Positions 40,815 to 50,360 of a stretch of DNA of 64,000 bases are shown in pieces (the stretch's first letter is position 1; each line of letters opens with the position of its first letter). The DNA is taken from the NCBI GenBank assembly GCA_016218815.1, contig JACRCX010000019.1:1-64000 (forward strand), written 5' to 3'. The notes below the pieces were generated by a model, which was not told the origin of the DNA, ran no database searches, and saw only the letters and a list, made by a program, of their open reading frames with translations. A program made the position numbers and the translations under genes. Source of the stretch: Deltaproteobacteria bacterium. GTDB taxonomy: Bacteria; Myxococcota_A; Polyangia; DRWM01; JAAZOP01.

Positions 40815-42248
40815 TCAGTCCCTTGCGCCGATTTTTGTCGCTTCCGACCCCTCCTCCGCCTGCCCGATGCGATGCTTGCCCAGCCGGTAACGCAAGGACC
40901 GCTCGGTGATCCCGAGATAGTGAGCCAGGTCACGATGCTTCGATCCCACCTCCGCCACCGCCTGGACCAGCACCCGCCGCTCGACGCCGTCCATGAAGTC
41001 GTCCAGCGACATCCCGGGCTCGCGCGTGAGGACCGGGGCGTCGGGCGGTCCCGACGTCGCGGAGCGGCCGAGACGGACGGCGTCGGCGTCGACCTGGGCG
41101 CCGTCGCTCATCGCCACCGCCCGCTCGATCACGTTGGCCAGCTCGCGCACGTTGCCGGGGAAGTCGTGCGCCAGGAGGCGCTGGAAGGCGGCCTCCGTGA
41201 AGCCGGTCATCTTCCGTCCGAGCTGCTCGCCGTACTTGTGCAGGAACTGCTCGGCGAGGGGCTTGATGTCCGCCAGCCGCTCGCGCAGCGGCGGCATCTC
41301 GATGCGCAGCACGTTCAGGCGGTAGAACAGGTCCTCGCGGAACCGCCCCGCCCGAACCTCGGCCTCCAGATCGCGGTTCGTCGCCGCGACGACCCGCACG
41401 TCGACGGCGATCTCCTCGACGCCGCCGACCGGCTTGACGACGCGCTCCTGGAGCACGCGCAGGAGCTTCACCTGCATCCCGAGCGGCAGCTCGGCGATCT
41501 CGTCGAGGAACACGGTGCCGCCGTCGGCCGAGCGGAACAGGCCGGGCTGGGCGGCGAGGGCCCCGGTGAACGCGCCGCGCATGTGTCCGAACAGCTCGGA
41601 CTCGATCAGCGTCTCCGGGATGGACCCGCAGTCGACCACGACGAACGGCTTTCCCGCCCGCGTCCCCTCGTGGTGGATCGCCCGCGCGACCAGCTCCTTG
41701 CCGGTCCCGCTCTCCCCGGTCACCAGGACGTTGGTCGGGATCTGGGCCGCGCGACGGCAAACGCCGATCACCGCCGCCATCCGGTCGGAGGCGGCGATGA
41801 TCTCGCCGAACGAGCGGCGTCCGGCGACGCGCGCTCGGAGCCGCGTGTTCTCGTCGATCAGGCGCCGCTTCTCGATCGCCCGCTCGGCCCGCACGCGCAG
41901 CTCCTCCATGGCGTACGGTTTCTGCACGTAGTCGTGGGCGCCGAGGCGCATCGCGGCCAGGGCCGTCTCCACCGTGGCGTGGGCGGTGATCACGATCACC
42001 TGCGTGTCGGCCGACCGCTCCCTCGCCGCGCGAAGGACCTCGATGCCGTCCGTGACGGGCATGACGAGATCGGTCACGACGAGGTCGTAGGGGGGGGAGG
42101 AGCGGATGGCATCGAGGGCCTTGCCGCCGTCGACGGCGAGGGCCACGTCCCAGCCGGCACGCCGGAAGAGCACGTCCAGGGTGGTACGGATGCCGTCCTC
42201 GTCATCGACGACGAGGATGCGCGGCCGGTCGTGGTCGGCGGCACTCAT
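40815..42248 (-). CDS. pilR: PilR-like sigma-54 response regulator
   Basis: A 477-residue NtrC-family activator. The receiver has Asp15, Asp16, phosphoacceptor Asp60 and Lys110. The AAA+ domain has GESGTGKE (178-185), GAFTGA (225-230) and GGTVFLDE; the C-terminus holds a Fis-type helix-turn-helix (YLGITERSLRYRLGKHRI). The GAFTGA loop means it should contact sigma-54. Adjacent prepilins and a -24/-12 site support a PilR role. No sensor kinase is adjacent. Confidence 0.88.
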   Translation of the reverse strand: MSAADHDRPRILVVDDEDGIRTTLDVLFRRAGWDVALAVDGGKALDAIRSSPPYDLVVTDLVMPVTDGIEVLRAARERSADTQVIVITAHATVETALAAMRLGAHDYVQKPYAMEELRVRAERAIEKRRLIDENTRLRARVAGRRSFGEIIAASDRMAAVIGVCRRAAQIPTNVLVTGESGTGKELVARAIHHEGTRAGKPFVVVDCGSIPETLIESELFGHMRGAFTGALAAQPGLFRSADGGTVFLDEIAELPLGMQVKLLRVLQERVVKPVGGVEEIAVDVRVVAATNRDLEAEVRAGRFREDLFYRLNVLRIEMPPLRERLADIKPLAEQFLHKYGEQLGRKMTGFTEAAFQRLLAHDFPGNVRELANVIERAVAMSDGAQVDADAVRLGRSATSGPPDAPVLTREPGMSLDDFMDGVERRVLVQAVAEVGSKHRDLAHYLGITERSLRYRLGKHRIGQAEEGSEATKIGARD

Positions 42249-42259
42249 CGCTCCCGCCG

Positions 42260-44251
42260 CTACGGTACCACGGCCGCCTCGGGCCCGCCATCGGTCTCGC
42301 GGAGGTACCGGTCGGCCTCCTCCGGCAAGGCCCAGACGACGACCTGGTCGCCGGGCTCCAGATCGGGGCTGTAGCCGAAGCGGTTGATGCGCGTGAGCGA
42401 GGTCTTGGTCGTGCCGAAGCGCCCCGCAATCGACTCCACCGTGTCGCCCTCCACCACCACGTAGACGATGCGCTCGCGCCCGTCCTCCTGCGCCAGGTGC
42501 TCGAGCTGTTCGGTGGAGCCGACGACGTAGACGGCCACGTCCTCCTCGCCCAGCACGATGGCCGCGGCGCGGTCGAAGGCGGCCGGGGCGAAGATCTGGA
42601 GGACGAGCCCGGGCGTCAGGTTGGCCTCGGGGTCGATCACGTTCCACGTCACGAGGTCGGTCGGCGTGACGCCGAACGCGGCCGCGACGGCCTCCAGCCG
42701 GTCGCCCGCGAGGACGCGGTAGAACAGGCGCTCGCGATCCGGGTAGACGAAGGTGTCGGCCGGGACGACCACGTCCGGCGGCTCCTGGACCGCCTCCACG
42801 TCGCGCGGCTCCACGTCGGGCACCTCGATCACGTCGCCTCCCCGCACCGACTCGTCATCCTCCAGGCCGTTGAGCCGCCGGATGCGGGACGCCGTGGTCC
42901 CGAAGCGCTCGGCGACCTGCCCGATCGTCTCGCCGAAGCGGACGGCGTACGTCCGCGTCTGGTCCTCTTCCCTGGCCGCGGCGAGCCGCGCCACGAAGCC
43001 CTCCTCCGCGCCCGCCGGAACGCGGACCCACCAGGTCTCCTCGCCGGGCGGCGTGCGATCGCGCAGCAGCTCCGGGTTCAGCGCCTTCAGGTCCGCCAGC
43101 GGAATGCGCGCCGCCGACGCCAACGCCGTCAGCCGCACGACCCCGCGGACCTCCACCAGGTCGTACCCCCGCGGCGCGTCCAGCTCGAGCCCGGCGAGCC
43201 CGAACTTGTCGAGGTTGCGCGCGACGATGGCGACGGCGAGGGCCTTCGGCACGTACGACGTCGTGCCGTACGGCAGGGCGTTCTCCGTTCCGGCGAGCGT
43301 CCAGTAGTCGTTGGAGCCGTACTTGAGGATCACGCGTTCCAGGCCGGCGTAGCCCATGTTGAACCCGGCCAGGGCCAGGTCCCACGAGCCGAACCGCGCG
43401 TGGAGATCGGAGAAGTACAGCGCCACCGCCTCCGTCGCCATCTCCGGGTTGCGCCGCTGATCGACCCAGCGGCTCTGCGGCAGGCCGTAGTCGCGACCGC
43501 CCTCCGGCATGAACTGCCACAGGCCGACCGCGCCGGCCGAGGAACGCTCCGTCGGATCGAAGCTCGACTCGATCGCCGCCACCCAGAGCAGGTCCTCGGG
43601 CAGCTCGTGACGCCGCAGGACCTCGCGGATCATCTCGCCCCACCGGCCGGAGCGGCGGATCCAGGAGGTCACCGCGTTGTGGTACGAGCCGCCCTCGCGG
43701 AACTGCTCGAGGTACCAGATCAGGCGTTCGGTCCAGTGCACCGGAAGGTCCGGCAGGACCAGCCCCTGGAGCCACGTCAGGTCGCGCTCGCCCCCCGAGG
43801 CCTCCGTCGACAAGTCCGCGTCGCCGGCGGTGGACGCGACGCCGGCAGCGGTGTCCACGGCGGCCGGTTCGACCGGAGCCCCGGCGGCATCGACCGCGGC
43901 GGTGGTGAACACCGGCGGGACGGGCTCGCCCACGAACAGCCCGGCGGAAGGCGCCGCGTCCGCGGTGCACTCCGCCCCGGGCCCGAAGAACGCGCGGCAC
44001 GCCGCCAGGTCCATCTCCGCCTGGTCGGCTTCCAGCGGGCTGGGACCCTCGGCCGGAGGCTCGCCGCTGCGCCGCGAGTCCGCCCGGAGCACCGCCCGGT
44101 CGTGCTCGTTCACCTTGAGCACGACCGGATACGGGTCGGAACCCTCGGCGACGACGAGAGTCGCCTCGTGGGCCTCCTGGGCGCGCGCGGGCGCCGCGAC
44201 GAGCGACAACACGACGCTTGCGACGGGGATGCCGGCGCGGAACGGGTGCAC
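42260..44251 (-). CDS. Lytic transglycosylase with LysM domains (MltD-like)
   Basis: A 663-residue secreted enzyme. A signal peptide and acidic linker precede an SLT domain (about 200-340) with the catalytic Glu in AAIESSFDPTERSSAGAVGL and QFMPEGGRDYGL and GFNMGYAG. Three LysM-type modules follow (TYAVRFGETIGQVAERFG, FYRVLAGDRLEAVAAAFG, VYVVVEGDTVESIAGRFG). It would cut peptidoglycan. GTG start; the -10 lies 7 bases before, so the transcript may be leaderless. 11 bases before pilR. Confidence 0.88.
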   Translation of the reverse strand: MHPFRAGIPVASVVLSLVAAPARAQEAHEATLVVAEGSDPYPVVLKVNEHDRAVLRADSRRSGEPPAEGPSPLEADQAEMDLAACRAFFGPGAECTADAAPSAGLFVGEPVPPVFTTAAVDAAGAPVEPAAVDTAAGVASTAGDADLSTEASGGERDLTWLQGLVLPDLPVHWTERLIWYLEQFREGGSYHNAVTSWIRRSGRWGEMIREVLRRHELPEDLLWVAAIESSFDPTERSSAGAVGLWQFMPEGGRDYGLPQSRWVDQRRNPEMATEAVALYFSDLHARFGSWDLALAGFNMGYAGLERVILKYGSNDYWTLAGTENALPYGTTSYVPKALAVAIVARNLDKFGLAGLELDAPRGYDLVEVRGVVRLTALASAARIPLADLKALNPELLRDRTPPGEETWWVRVPAGAEEGFVARLAAAREEDQTRTYAVRFGETIGQVAERFGTTASRIRRLNGLEDDESVRGGDVIEVPDVEPRDVEAVQEPPDVVVPADTFVYPDRERLFYRVLAGDRLEAVAAAFGVTPTDLVTWNVIDPEANLTPGLVLQIFAPAAFDRAAAIVLGEEDVAVYVVGSTEQLEHLAQEDGRERIVYVVVEGDTVESIAGRFGTTKTSLTRINRFGYSPDLEPGDQVVVWALPEEADRYLRETDGGPEAAVVP

Positions 44252-44258
44252 GAAGTCG

Positions 44259-44287
44259 ACTGTAGACGGACGCGGTCAGGGCGGCAA
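44259..44287 (-). promoter_or_regulatory. Leaderless promoter of the transglycosylase gene
   Basis: On the minus strand TTGCCG, a 17-base spacer, TACAGT; the GTG start follows after 7 bases. Confidence 0.45.
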
Positions 44288-44345
44288 ATAACGCCACCGC
44301 GAGCGCCTCCGGGGACGGCCGCGCCCGCGCGCCGGCGCCGTCCCG

Positions 44346-44413
44346 CTGATCTGGCGTCGCGCAGCGACGACATCAGACTGAGGGGCGGCCGTTCCGCGCA
44401 ACCGCGCGGAACG
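44346..44413 (-). terminator. Tandem hairpins after the second TMTC-like gene
   Basis: A 9-bp perfect stem (CGTTCCGCG, 6-base loop) at 44390-44413 and a second stem-loop CTGAT...GTCGC-GCA-GCGAC...ATCAG at 44346-44376. No clear T run, so a Rho-independent stop is uncertain. Confidence 0.4.
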
Positions 44414-44426
44414 ACGCCATCGAAGT

Positions 44427-46622
44427 CTACGGCGCGACCGATACCCGCCTGCGGTCGCCGTAGAGCCGCTCCGCCTGGTCGAGGTCGCGCAGGGCGGCGT
44501 CCCACTGCGCGGCCCGCGCCGGGTCGTGACGCCGCGCCGCCGCGAGAACGCCACGGGCCGAATCGTACTGCCCGTCGAACGCCTCGACAACCACCATCAT
44601 CCCGACGAGCTCGGGGTCGACGGGACCGCGGGCGAACTCCGGTTGCAGGACCCCGCGAGCCAACCCGGGAGCGTCGAGCCCGAGGAAGGCGTCGGCCAGC
44701 GCGAGGGCGCGCGTGCGGGAATCACCGGCGACGGACGACGCCTGGAACCCGACCCGCAGCCCGTCGCGGAGCGCCGGGACCCAGCCCCCGACGACCCCGT
44801 GGCGCCCGGCCTCGACGAGGATCCCCTCGGCATCGGTCCACCGCTGCTGCCAAGCGACCACGCGGGCGAGCCACGACCACGCGGCCGGTGAGCGCGGAGA
44901 GTCCTCGACCGTCGCCCGCAGCAGCACCTCGGCTCCGGCGAGGTCTCCCGTGCGGGCGTGGGCCAGGGCACGCGCGACGCGGAAGCCCGGAACGTTGCGG
45001 CGCATCCCGGCCAGCAGGGCCGACGAGTTGGCCACCTTCACGCGGAAGCCGGCCGCGGCGAGGGTCGGGGACTCGCCACGAGCGAGCGCGTCGTAGAACC
45101 GGCGCAGGGCGAGCAGCACGTCCTGGTCCGCATCCGGGCTGGCGTGGAGCAGAGCGCCCGCGGCCAGCAGCGCCCCACCGTCTCCCGGCCGGTCGCGCGA
45201 GAATTGCAGGACGTCACGGGCGAGCGCCAGCGCCTCCGCATATCGCCCCTCGCGCAACCGCACCTCGGTCAGCGGACGAAGGGCGCAGAGGCTTCCCGGG
45301 AACGCCCGGCTCTCCCATTCCCACAGCGCCGCATCGGAGCGCAGGTGCGGCACGTGCAGCAGCGCCAGGGCGCCGCAGGCGGCGACCGCAAGCCCGCCGG
45401 CCAGCAAGGCGCCGTTCCGCACGACCGCGCCGCGTGTCGCCGTCACCGCGACGGCACGGCCGACGAGCGCGGCGGCTCCGAGCAGCGGCAGGTACAGGTT
45501 GCGATCCGCGACCAGCGTCTCGAGCCGCAGAGGCACGAGGTTGCTCGCCGGGAGCAGCAGCACGAGCAGCCAGGCCGCGTCGCCGAGCCACGGGCGAAGG
45601 CGCGGAGTACGCCACGCGAGGGCCACGAGTACGGCCGCGCCGGCACATCCGACCGCGCCGACCGCGACGGCGGCGGAATCGTACTGCGGGAGCCCGTCCG
45701 TCCCGTACGTCACGCACTGCGGGGCGACGGACGGCGGCCACGGCCAGACGATGCGCCCGAGGTAGCCGCCGAGCGAAGCGAGCACGCGAAGGACGGCCCG
45801 ACCGGCGCCTTCCGGCGCGGTGCCGCCACCGCCGACGTCCAGCGGCACGGCCAGCATCCGGACGGCGAAGGCGGCGAACAGGAGGGCCGCCACCGCCCCG
45901 GCGTCCCGCAGGCGCGCGCGCCGCTCCGAGGCGCCGCCGGGGAGCAGCCAGGCGTCGGCAGCCAGCAACAGGGGCAGCGGCAGCGCCGCCTCCTTGCTCG
46001 CGATCGCCAGCAGGAACGCGAGCGACGTCAGCGCGATCCGCGCGGCGCCGCGCAGACGGTCCCAGGCCGCCAAACCCAGCAGGGCGAAGAAGGCCATCCA
46101 GAGGTCGGTCGAGCCGGAGATCCACGAGACGGACTCGGGCCGCGAGGGATGGAGAGCGAACAGCGCGGCGCCGAGCGCGGCCCCGAGCAGGCCGGCGTCA
46201 CCCCATCGCGCCAGGCGCCGCCACATCCACGAGAAGGCGAGCAGCACGGCGGCAAGGTGGAGGGCCAGCCCCACGACGTGGTAGCCGACGGGGTCTTCGC
46301 CGAACGCGCGGAACTCGAGGGCGTACGCGAGCGTGACGACGGGGCGGTAGTAGCGGTTGAGCGTTCCGCCCAGATCTCCTCCGGTGGACCCGTGCCACAG
46401 ATCGCTCGTCAGCGCCTCGCCCAGCCGCGCCGGATCGCGCACGTAGGCGTTGGTCTCGATGAGGTAGTGGTCGTCGTAGATGAACCCGCCGCCCAGGCCA
46501 GGGAGGTAGACGAGCAGGACGAGGGCACCCAGAATCGCGACCAGCGCGAGGCGTCGGCGGCGAGCGGACGGGCGGACGGGCGGGCGAACGAGCGGACGCG
46601 GGTCGGGAGGCGAGGACTCCAC
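44427..46622 (-). CDS. Second TMTC-like polytopic glycosyltransferase
   Basis: A 731-residue paralogue of 29424-31595, with YDDHYLI, NRYYRPVVTLAY, HPSRPESVSWISGSTDLW and SKEAALPLPLL in the same order and TPR-like helices after the membrane region. The start is uncertain: the GTG at 46622 is preferred because GTG at 46715 would leave almost no space to the divergent gene. Not next to a glycosidase gene here. Confidence 0.75.
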   Translation of the reverse strand: MESSPPDPRPLVRPPVRPSARRRRLALVAILGALVLLVYLPGLGGGFIYDDHYLIETNAYVRDPARLGEALTSDLWHGSTGGDLGGTLNRYYRPVVTLAYALEFRAFGEDPVGYHVVGLALHLAAVLLAFSWMWRRLARWGDAGLLGAALGAALFALHPSRPESVSWISGSTDLWMAFFALLGLAAWDRLRGAARIALTSLAFLLAIASKEAALPLPLLLAADAWLLPGGASERRARLRDAGAVAALLFAAFAVRMLAVPLDVGGGGTAPEGAGRAVLRVLASLGGYLGRIVWPWPPSVAPQCVTYGTDGLPQYDSAAVAVGAVGCAGAAVLVALAWRTPRLRPWLGDAAWLLVLLLPASNLVPLRLETLVADRNLYLPLLGAAALVGRAVAVTATRGAVVRNGALLAGGLAVAACGALALLHVPHLRSDAALWEWESRAFPGSLCALRPLTEVRLREGRYAEALALARDVLQFSRDRPGDGGALLAAGALLHASPDADQDVLLALRRFYDALARGESPTLAAAGFRVKVANSSALLAGMRRNVPGFRVARALAHARTGDLAGAEVLLRATVEDSPRSPAAWSWLARVVAWQQRWTDAEGILVEAGRHGVVGGWVPALRDGLRVGFQASSVAGDSRTRALALADAFLGLDAPGLARGVLQPEFARGPVDPELVGMMVVVEAFDGQYDSARGVLAAARRHDPARAAQWDAALRDLDQAERLYGDRRRVSVAP

Positions 46623-46693
46623 GGCCGGCAGCAGACCACAGCGCGGCCCGCGGTCGCAACCGACCCGCGCCGCCGGCGCGCGCCGCCGGCGAC

Positions 46694-46722
46694 TTGACCC
46701 GACCCCGCAACCCACCTAATTG
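46694..46722 (+). promoter_or_regulatory. Candidate promoter of the dihydrouridine synthase gene
   Basis: TTGACC, 17-base spacer, TAATTG; the start would fall at or next to the GTG at 46729. Confidence 0.35.
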
Positions 46723-46728
46723 GGGCGC

Positions 46729-47739
46729 GTGCGTTTCGCCGACCGCACCGTCCTGCTCGGACCGCACCGGATCTCGCCGGCGACGCTGCTGGCGCCGATG
46801 GCCGCGGTGTCGATCCCCCCGTTCCGCGAGGCGTGCCTCTCGCAGCAGTGCGGACTGGCGACGACGGAGATGGTGGCCGCGCGCCACCTCACGGTGCGAC
46901 GGGCGTGGCGGAAGAAGAAGCCGTTCGAGCGTGCGGAGGGGGAGAAGGTGCTGCACGTGCAGCTCTTCGGGAACTCTCCCGAGATACTGGCCGAAGGCGC
47001 GCGCGCCGCCGTCGATTTCGGCGCCGATGCGCTCGACGTGAACCTCGGCTGTCCCGCGCGCAAGGTGGTCGGCTCCGGCTCCGGCGCCGCACTCGGCCGC
47101 GATCCGGCCGCGGCCGCCCGCGTCGTCGCCGCGATCAAGGCCGCCGTCGAGGTGCCGGTGACGGCGAAGCTTCGGGCGGGGTGGGACGACCAGTCGATCA
47201 ACGTGGTCGAGGCGGCTCGCGCCCTCGCGGACGCCGGCGCCGCCTGGATCGCGGTCCACCCGCGCACCCGCATGCAGATGTTCGGCGGCCGCGCGGACTG
47301 GACGCTCATCGCCCGGGTGGTCGAGGCGGTCCCGGTCCCGGTGATCGGCAACGGGGACGTGCACAGCCACGCCGACGCCGAGCGGATGGTCAAGGACACC
47401 GGCTGCGCCGCGGTGATGCTGGGACGCGCGGCCCTGGGCCGGCCGTGGATCTTCGAGGCCCTGGCGCGGGGCTCCGACGGGGATCCTCCGGTCGCGGAGC
47501 GGCTCGAGATCTTCCGCCGCTACGTGGAGCGCTACGTGGCGTGGGCCGGACCGGAGAAGGCCATCCGGGAGGTCCGCAAGCACCTGCTGTGGCTCGTGCG
47601 CGGCGTCCCGGGCGCACCGGCCTTCCGCGCCGACGCCCAGAGGGTGCGCACTCCCGACGAGGTGAGCGAGCTGCTGGAGCGGGCGAGAACGACCCTCTCG
47701 GCGGAGCGGACAGCCGCGATTCCACCAGGGTTGCTCTGA
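46729..47739 (+). CDS. dus: tRNA-dihydrouridine synthase (DusB-like)
   Basis: A 336-residue flavin enzyme that reduces uridines in tRNA. LAPMAAVS near the start, DVNLGCPARKV with catalytic Cys108, SGSGAALGRDP, KLRAGWDD and VHPRTRMQMFGGRADW are standard Dus motifs; NGDVHS and GRAALGRPWIF complete the TIM barrel. Starts at GTG 46729; TTG 46720 would add three residues. Alone, divergent from the TMTC-like gene. Confidence 0.9.
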   Translation: MRFADRTVLLGPHRISPATLLAPMAAVSIPPFREACLSQQCGLATTEMVAARHLTVRRAWRKKKPFERAEGEKVLHVQLFGNSPEILAEGARAAVDFGADALDVNLGCPARKVVGSGSGAALGRDPAAAARVVAAIKAAVEVPVTAKLRAGWDDQSINVVEAARALADAGAAWIAVHPRTRMQMFGGRADWTLIARVVEAVPVPVIGNGDVHSHADAERMVKDTGCAAVMLGRAALGRPWIFEALARGSDGDPPVAERLEIFRRYVERYVAWAGPEKAIREVRKHLLWLVRGVPGAPAFRADAQRVRTPDEVSELLERARTTLSAERTAAIPPGLL

Positions 47740-47848
47740 CCGTCCGGCCAGGCCCGGACCCTCCCCACCTCCCCGGCCGGCCTCCCCCACTCTCCTCTTC
47801 CGGTCCGGAAAAGGCTGACGCGGCGCCCCAAGCCGTGGGATTCGCAGT

Positions 47849-48784
47849 TCAGCCCACGACCCTGTTGCGGCCGCCTTCCTTCGCCTTGTACAGGTTGCGG
47901 TCGGCGATCTCGATCAGGCCGCGCTCGTCGGTCTCGTCGCCGCTGAAGTCGCCCACGCCCAGACTCACCGTGACGGGGATGCGGCGGTCCGCGAACTGGA
48001 AGGTGCACGCCTCGACGCGCTGCCGGAGCCGCTCGGCCACCTGCAACGCCTGGTCCTTGCCGGTCTCGGGCAGGACCAGGACGAACTCCTCGCCGCCGTA
48101 TCGGGCGAAGATCTCGCCCTGCCGCACGTGCATCGAAACGACGTTCGCCAGCTCGCGCAGCACGTGGTCGCCGGCGAGGTGCCCGAGGGTGTCGTTGACG
48201 CGCTTGAAATGGTCGATGTCCATCATCACCAGCGACAGCTCCCGGTGATAGCGGCGCGCGCGGGGAATCTCGCCCGCCAGGACCTCCATCAGCCGGCGCC
48301 GGTTGGGCAGCCCGGTGAGGCCGTCCGTGATCTTGAGCTGGTAGATCTCCTCGGTGTACTGGAGGTCGAGGTCGTCGCCGGCCTGGTACTTGAAGATGGC
48401 GCGGCCGATCATCATCCGCGCGGGCCGGGGCATCTCCTGCGGCGTGTACGGCGGAATGCGCCGCTCGTCGATGTACGTGCCGTTCGTGCTCTGCAGGTCG
48501 GTCAGCGTCGTGCGGCCGCCCTTGCGGTCCATGCGTGCGTGGCGCCGGGAGACGGTATCCAGGTCGAGGACGATGTCGTTGTCGGGGCCGCGACCGATGA
48601 GGATCGATTCCTTCTCCAGGTCGTAGCGGCGCCCGATCTCCTTGCCCTCGATGCCTTCCTTCCCCTGACCGACGTGGATCAGCAGGAGGAACTCTTTCAA
48701 CGCCTGGGCGACGACGACCGGCTCGGCCTGGATGACCTGCGTCGCGTCGTCGTGTTCCATGCGCTCCCGACCAGGCCCCGACAT
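47849..48784 (-). CDS. FHA-GGDEF diguanylate cyclase
   Basis: A 311-residue soluble protein. An FHA domain (about 45-135) has LIGRGPDNDIVL, SRRHA and DLQSTNGTYI. A GGDEF domain (about 150-311) has the intact GGEEF signature, DGLTGLPNRR and DIDHFKRVND, so it should make cyclic di-GMP when FHA binds phosphothreonine. The residue before GGEEF where the inhibitory RxxD site would be reads RQGE, so feedback control is probably weak. The ATG at 48784 follows GGTGAGGT; GTG 48826 is longer but less likely. Confidence 0.85.
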   Translation of the reverse strand: MSGPGRERMEHDDATQVIQAEPVVVAQALKEFLLLIHVGQGKEGIEGKEIGRRYDLEKESILIGRGPDNDIVLDLDTVSRRHARMDRKGGRTTLTDLQSTNGTYIDERRIPPYTPQEMPRPARMMIGRAIFKYQAGDDLDLQYTEEIYQLKITDGLTGLPNRRRLMEVLAGEIPRARRYHRELSLVMMDIDHFKRVNDTLGHLAGDHVLRELANVVSMHVRQGEIFARYGGEEFVLVLPETGKDQALQVAERLRQRVEACTFQFADRRIPVTVSLGVGDFSGDETDERGLIEIADRNLYKAKEGGRNRVVG

Positions 48785-48851
48785 CGCAAGTACCTCACCA
48801 CAATCCCGGCCGAACTTCAAGGTCACCCCTGCCGCCCGCCCCGGCCTGCGG

Positions 48852-48857
48852 TATACT
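48852..48857 (+). promoter_or_regulatory. TATACT -10 box, leaderless start
   Basis: TATACT lies 7 bases before the ATG at 48865. No matching -35 was found. Confidence 0.4.
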
Positions 48858-48864
48858 CGCCTCC

Positions 48865-49086
48865 ATGCTGCACCGGACCGTCGCCGTCCTCCTCCTGGCC
48901 GTCCTGGCCGCGGGCACCGGTTGCGAATCGCGCGACCCGTGCCGGAAGCTCGCCGAGCGGGACTGCGCTCTCAACGGCTGGGACAGCGCGATCTGCCGCG
49001 ACGCGCGCCGCCGCGCCGCCGAGGCCGATCCCTTCCTGATCGAGGTCTGTCGCGCCCAGCTCGAGTCGGGATCGCGCAAGCGGTGA
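48865..49086 (+). CDS. Small lipoprotein
   Basis: A 73-residue protein with a clear lipoprotein signal (LLAVLAAGTGC, Cys20) and a mature part of about 50 residues with four cysteines (RDPC, DCA, IC, VC). Function not recognised. It shares its last bases with a GTG of the next gene frame (GTGA). Confidence 0.6.
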   Translation: MLHRTVAVLLLAVLAAGTGCESRDPCRKLAERDCALNGWDSAICRDARRRAAEADPFLIEVCRAQLESGSRKR

Positions 49087-49133
49087 TCGACTTTCGCTTT
49101 GTGCTCACCCGCGGTTCGTGCGAGAAAGCGGAC

Positions 49134-50264
49134 GTGCAACCGTCGCCGACCGCCTTTCGTCCGTCCCGGCGCCGCTCCCCGGCCGCCTGCATCATCCTCG
49201 CCGCCTGCTCGCTCGCCGGCGGATGCCGCGCCCGCGCGACCGACGAGTCGCCGGAAGAGGCGTCCACCGAGGGCATTCGCGCGGTCATCCTGCCCTCGCC
49301 GGGCGACGCCCAGCTCGCCCTGCTCCCGACACCCGTCCAGCTCGCGGTGCAGGTGAACCCGCAGGCCGTCCTGGCCGACCCGACGCTCTCGCTCGCCGTA
49401 CGCGCCTTCCTCGTCGGCATCGCCGACGACGCCGCCGCCACCGAAAGCTGCCTCGAGCGGCTCGCCCGCGACGGCGTGGTCGTGACCTACGCCTGGATCG
49501 GCGGCGCGGCCGACGGCTGGGTGCTCCTGGCCGACGCGGCGCTCGACGCGGACGCCCTGGCCGCCTGCGTCCGGGCGTTCGGCGTGGCGCCGCCCCCCGG
49601 CGGCTTCGTCGACCCCGAGGTCGGCGCCGCCGCGCGGCTCGGCGCGACCGGCGAGCTGACGCTCGTCCGCCTGGCGCCCGACCGCCGCGCCCTGGGGCTC
49701 GCGCCGACCATCGAGGCCGTGCGGGCCGCCGCGGTCGACCCGTCCAGGACGGGCGTCCCGGAAGGCGCGCCCGACGACATCCTCCCACGGCTGCGCCAGG
49801 GCGACGTGAAGTTCTACGCCGATCTCGACCAGCTTGCCGCGCTCGGCGCCGCCGACCTGCCGCTGATCGACGATGCGGACCGCGTCGGCCTGCTCCTCCG
49901 GCTGGAGGCCATGCGCGCCGACTCCGTCCTCCTGGTCCACGCCCGCGGCGGGCAGGCCGTCCCGCGCCTCGCCGAAACCCTCGACGGCGCGTTGTCCGCC
50001 CTCCGGCGCTCGATCCTCGACGAGCCCGGCGTGTCGGAGGCCTCCGTCTACAGCGTGTTCGACGGCGCCAAGGTCGAGCGGCTGGAGCAGGTCCTGCGCG
50101 TCCGGCTGGTCATGGATCGTCCGACCCTCGCCTCGCTCATCACGTTCCTCGCGCACCGCGCCCTGCCCCGCTTCGGCGGACCCCGCCGCCCGCCGCCGCC
50201 CGTTCCGTCTCCGCCCGCATTGCCCGCTCGGGACGGCGGAACCGCGCCGCCCGACGCGGACTGA
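49134..50264 (+). CDS. Lipoprotein of unknown function
   Basis: A 376-residue lipoprotein (ACSLAGGC). The mature part is alpha/beta and Ala/Asp/Leu-rich with no family I recognise; the last 35 residues are Pro-rich. The start at GTG 49134 gives a standard signal peptide after GAGAAAG; GTG 49083 would overlap the previous gene by 4 bases and add a long leader. Likely co-transcribed with 48865. Confidence 0.55.
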   Translation: MQPSPTAFRPSRRRSPAACIILAACSLAGGCRARATDESPEEASTEGIRAVILPSPGDAQLALLPTPVQLAVQVNPQAVLADPTLSLAVRAFLVGIADDAAATESCLERLARDGVVVTYAWIGGAADGWVLLADAALDADALAACVRAFGVAPPPGGFVDPEVGAAARLGATGELTLVRLAPDRRALGLAPTIEAVRAAAVDPSRTGVPEGAPDDILPRLRQGDVKFYADLDQLAALGAADLPLIDDADRVGLLLRLEAMRADSVLLVHARGGQAVPRLAETLDGALSALRRSILDEPGVSEASVYSVFDGAKVERLEQVLRVRLVMDRPTLASLITFLAHRALPRFGGPRRPPPPVPSPPALPARDGGTAPPDAD

Positions 50265-50280
50265 ACCACTACCTTCCGCA

Positions 50281-50301
50281 TTCGTCGCCGCAGGCGACGA
50301 A
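50281..50301. terminator. Bidirectional hairpin between convergent genes
   Basis: A perfect 9-bp stem TTCGTCGCC-GCA-GGCGACGAA between a plus-strand lipoprotein and the minus-strand TPR gene. Ends in A/T on both sides, without a T run. Confidence 0.5.
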
Positions 50302-50357
50302 ACTGTCGACTCACGACTCACGACTGTCGACTGTCGCCCGCCGACCGTCGCCTGCCA
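50302..50357. repeat. Heptanucleotide repeat ACTGTCG/ACTCACG
   Basis: Eight heptads in phase: ACTGTCG, ACTCACG x2, ACTGTCG x2, CCCGCCG, ACCGTCG, CCTGCCA, ending 3 bases before the stop of the TPR gene. Confidence 0.8.
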
Positions 50358-50360
50358 ACG

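Noticed and set aside
42497..46336. 1279-residue plus-strand ORF
   Set aside because: It runs across two real minus-strand genes (transglycosylase and TMTC-like) and has no recognisable domain.
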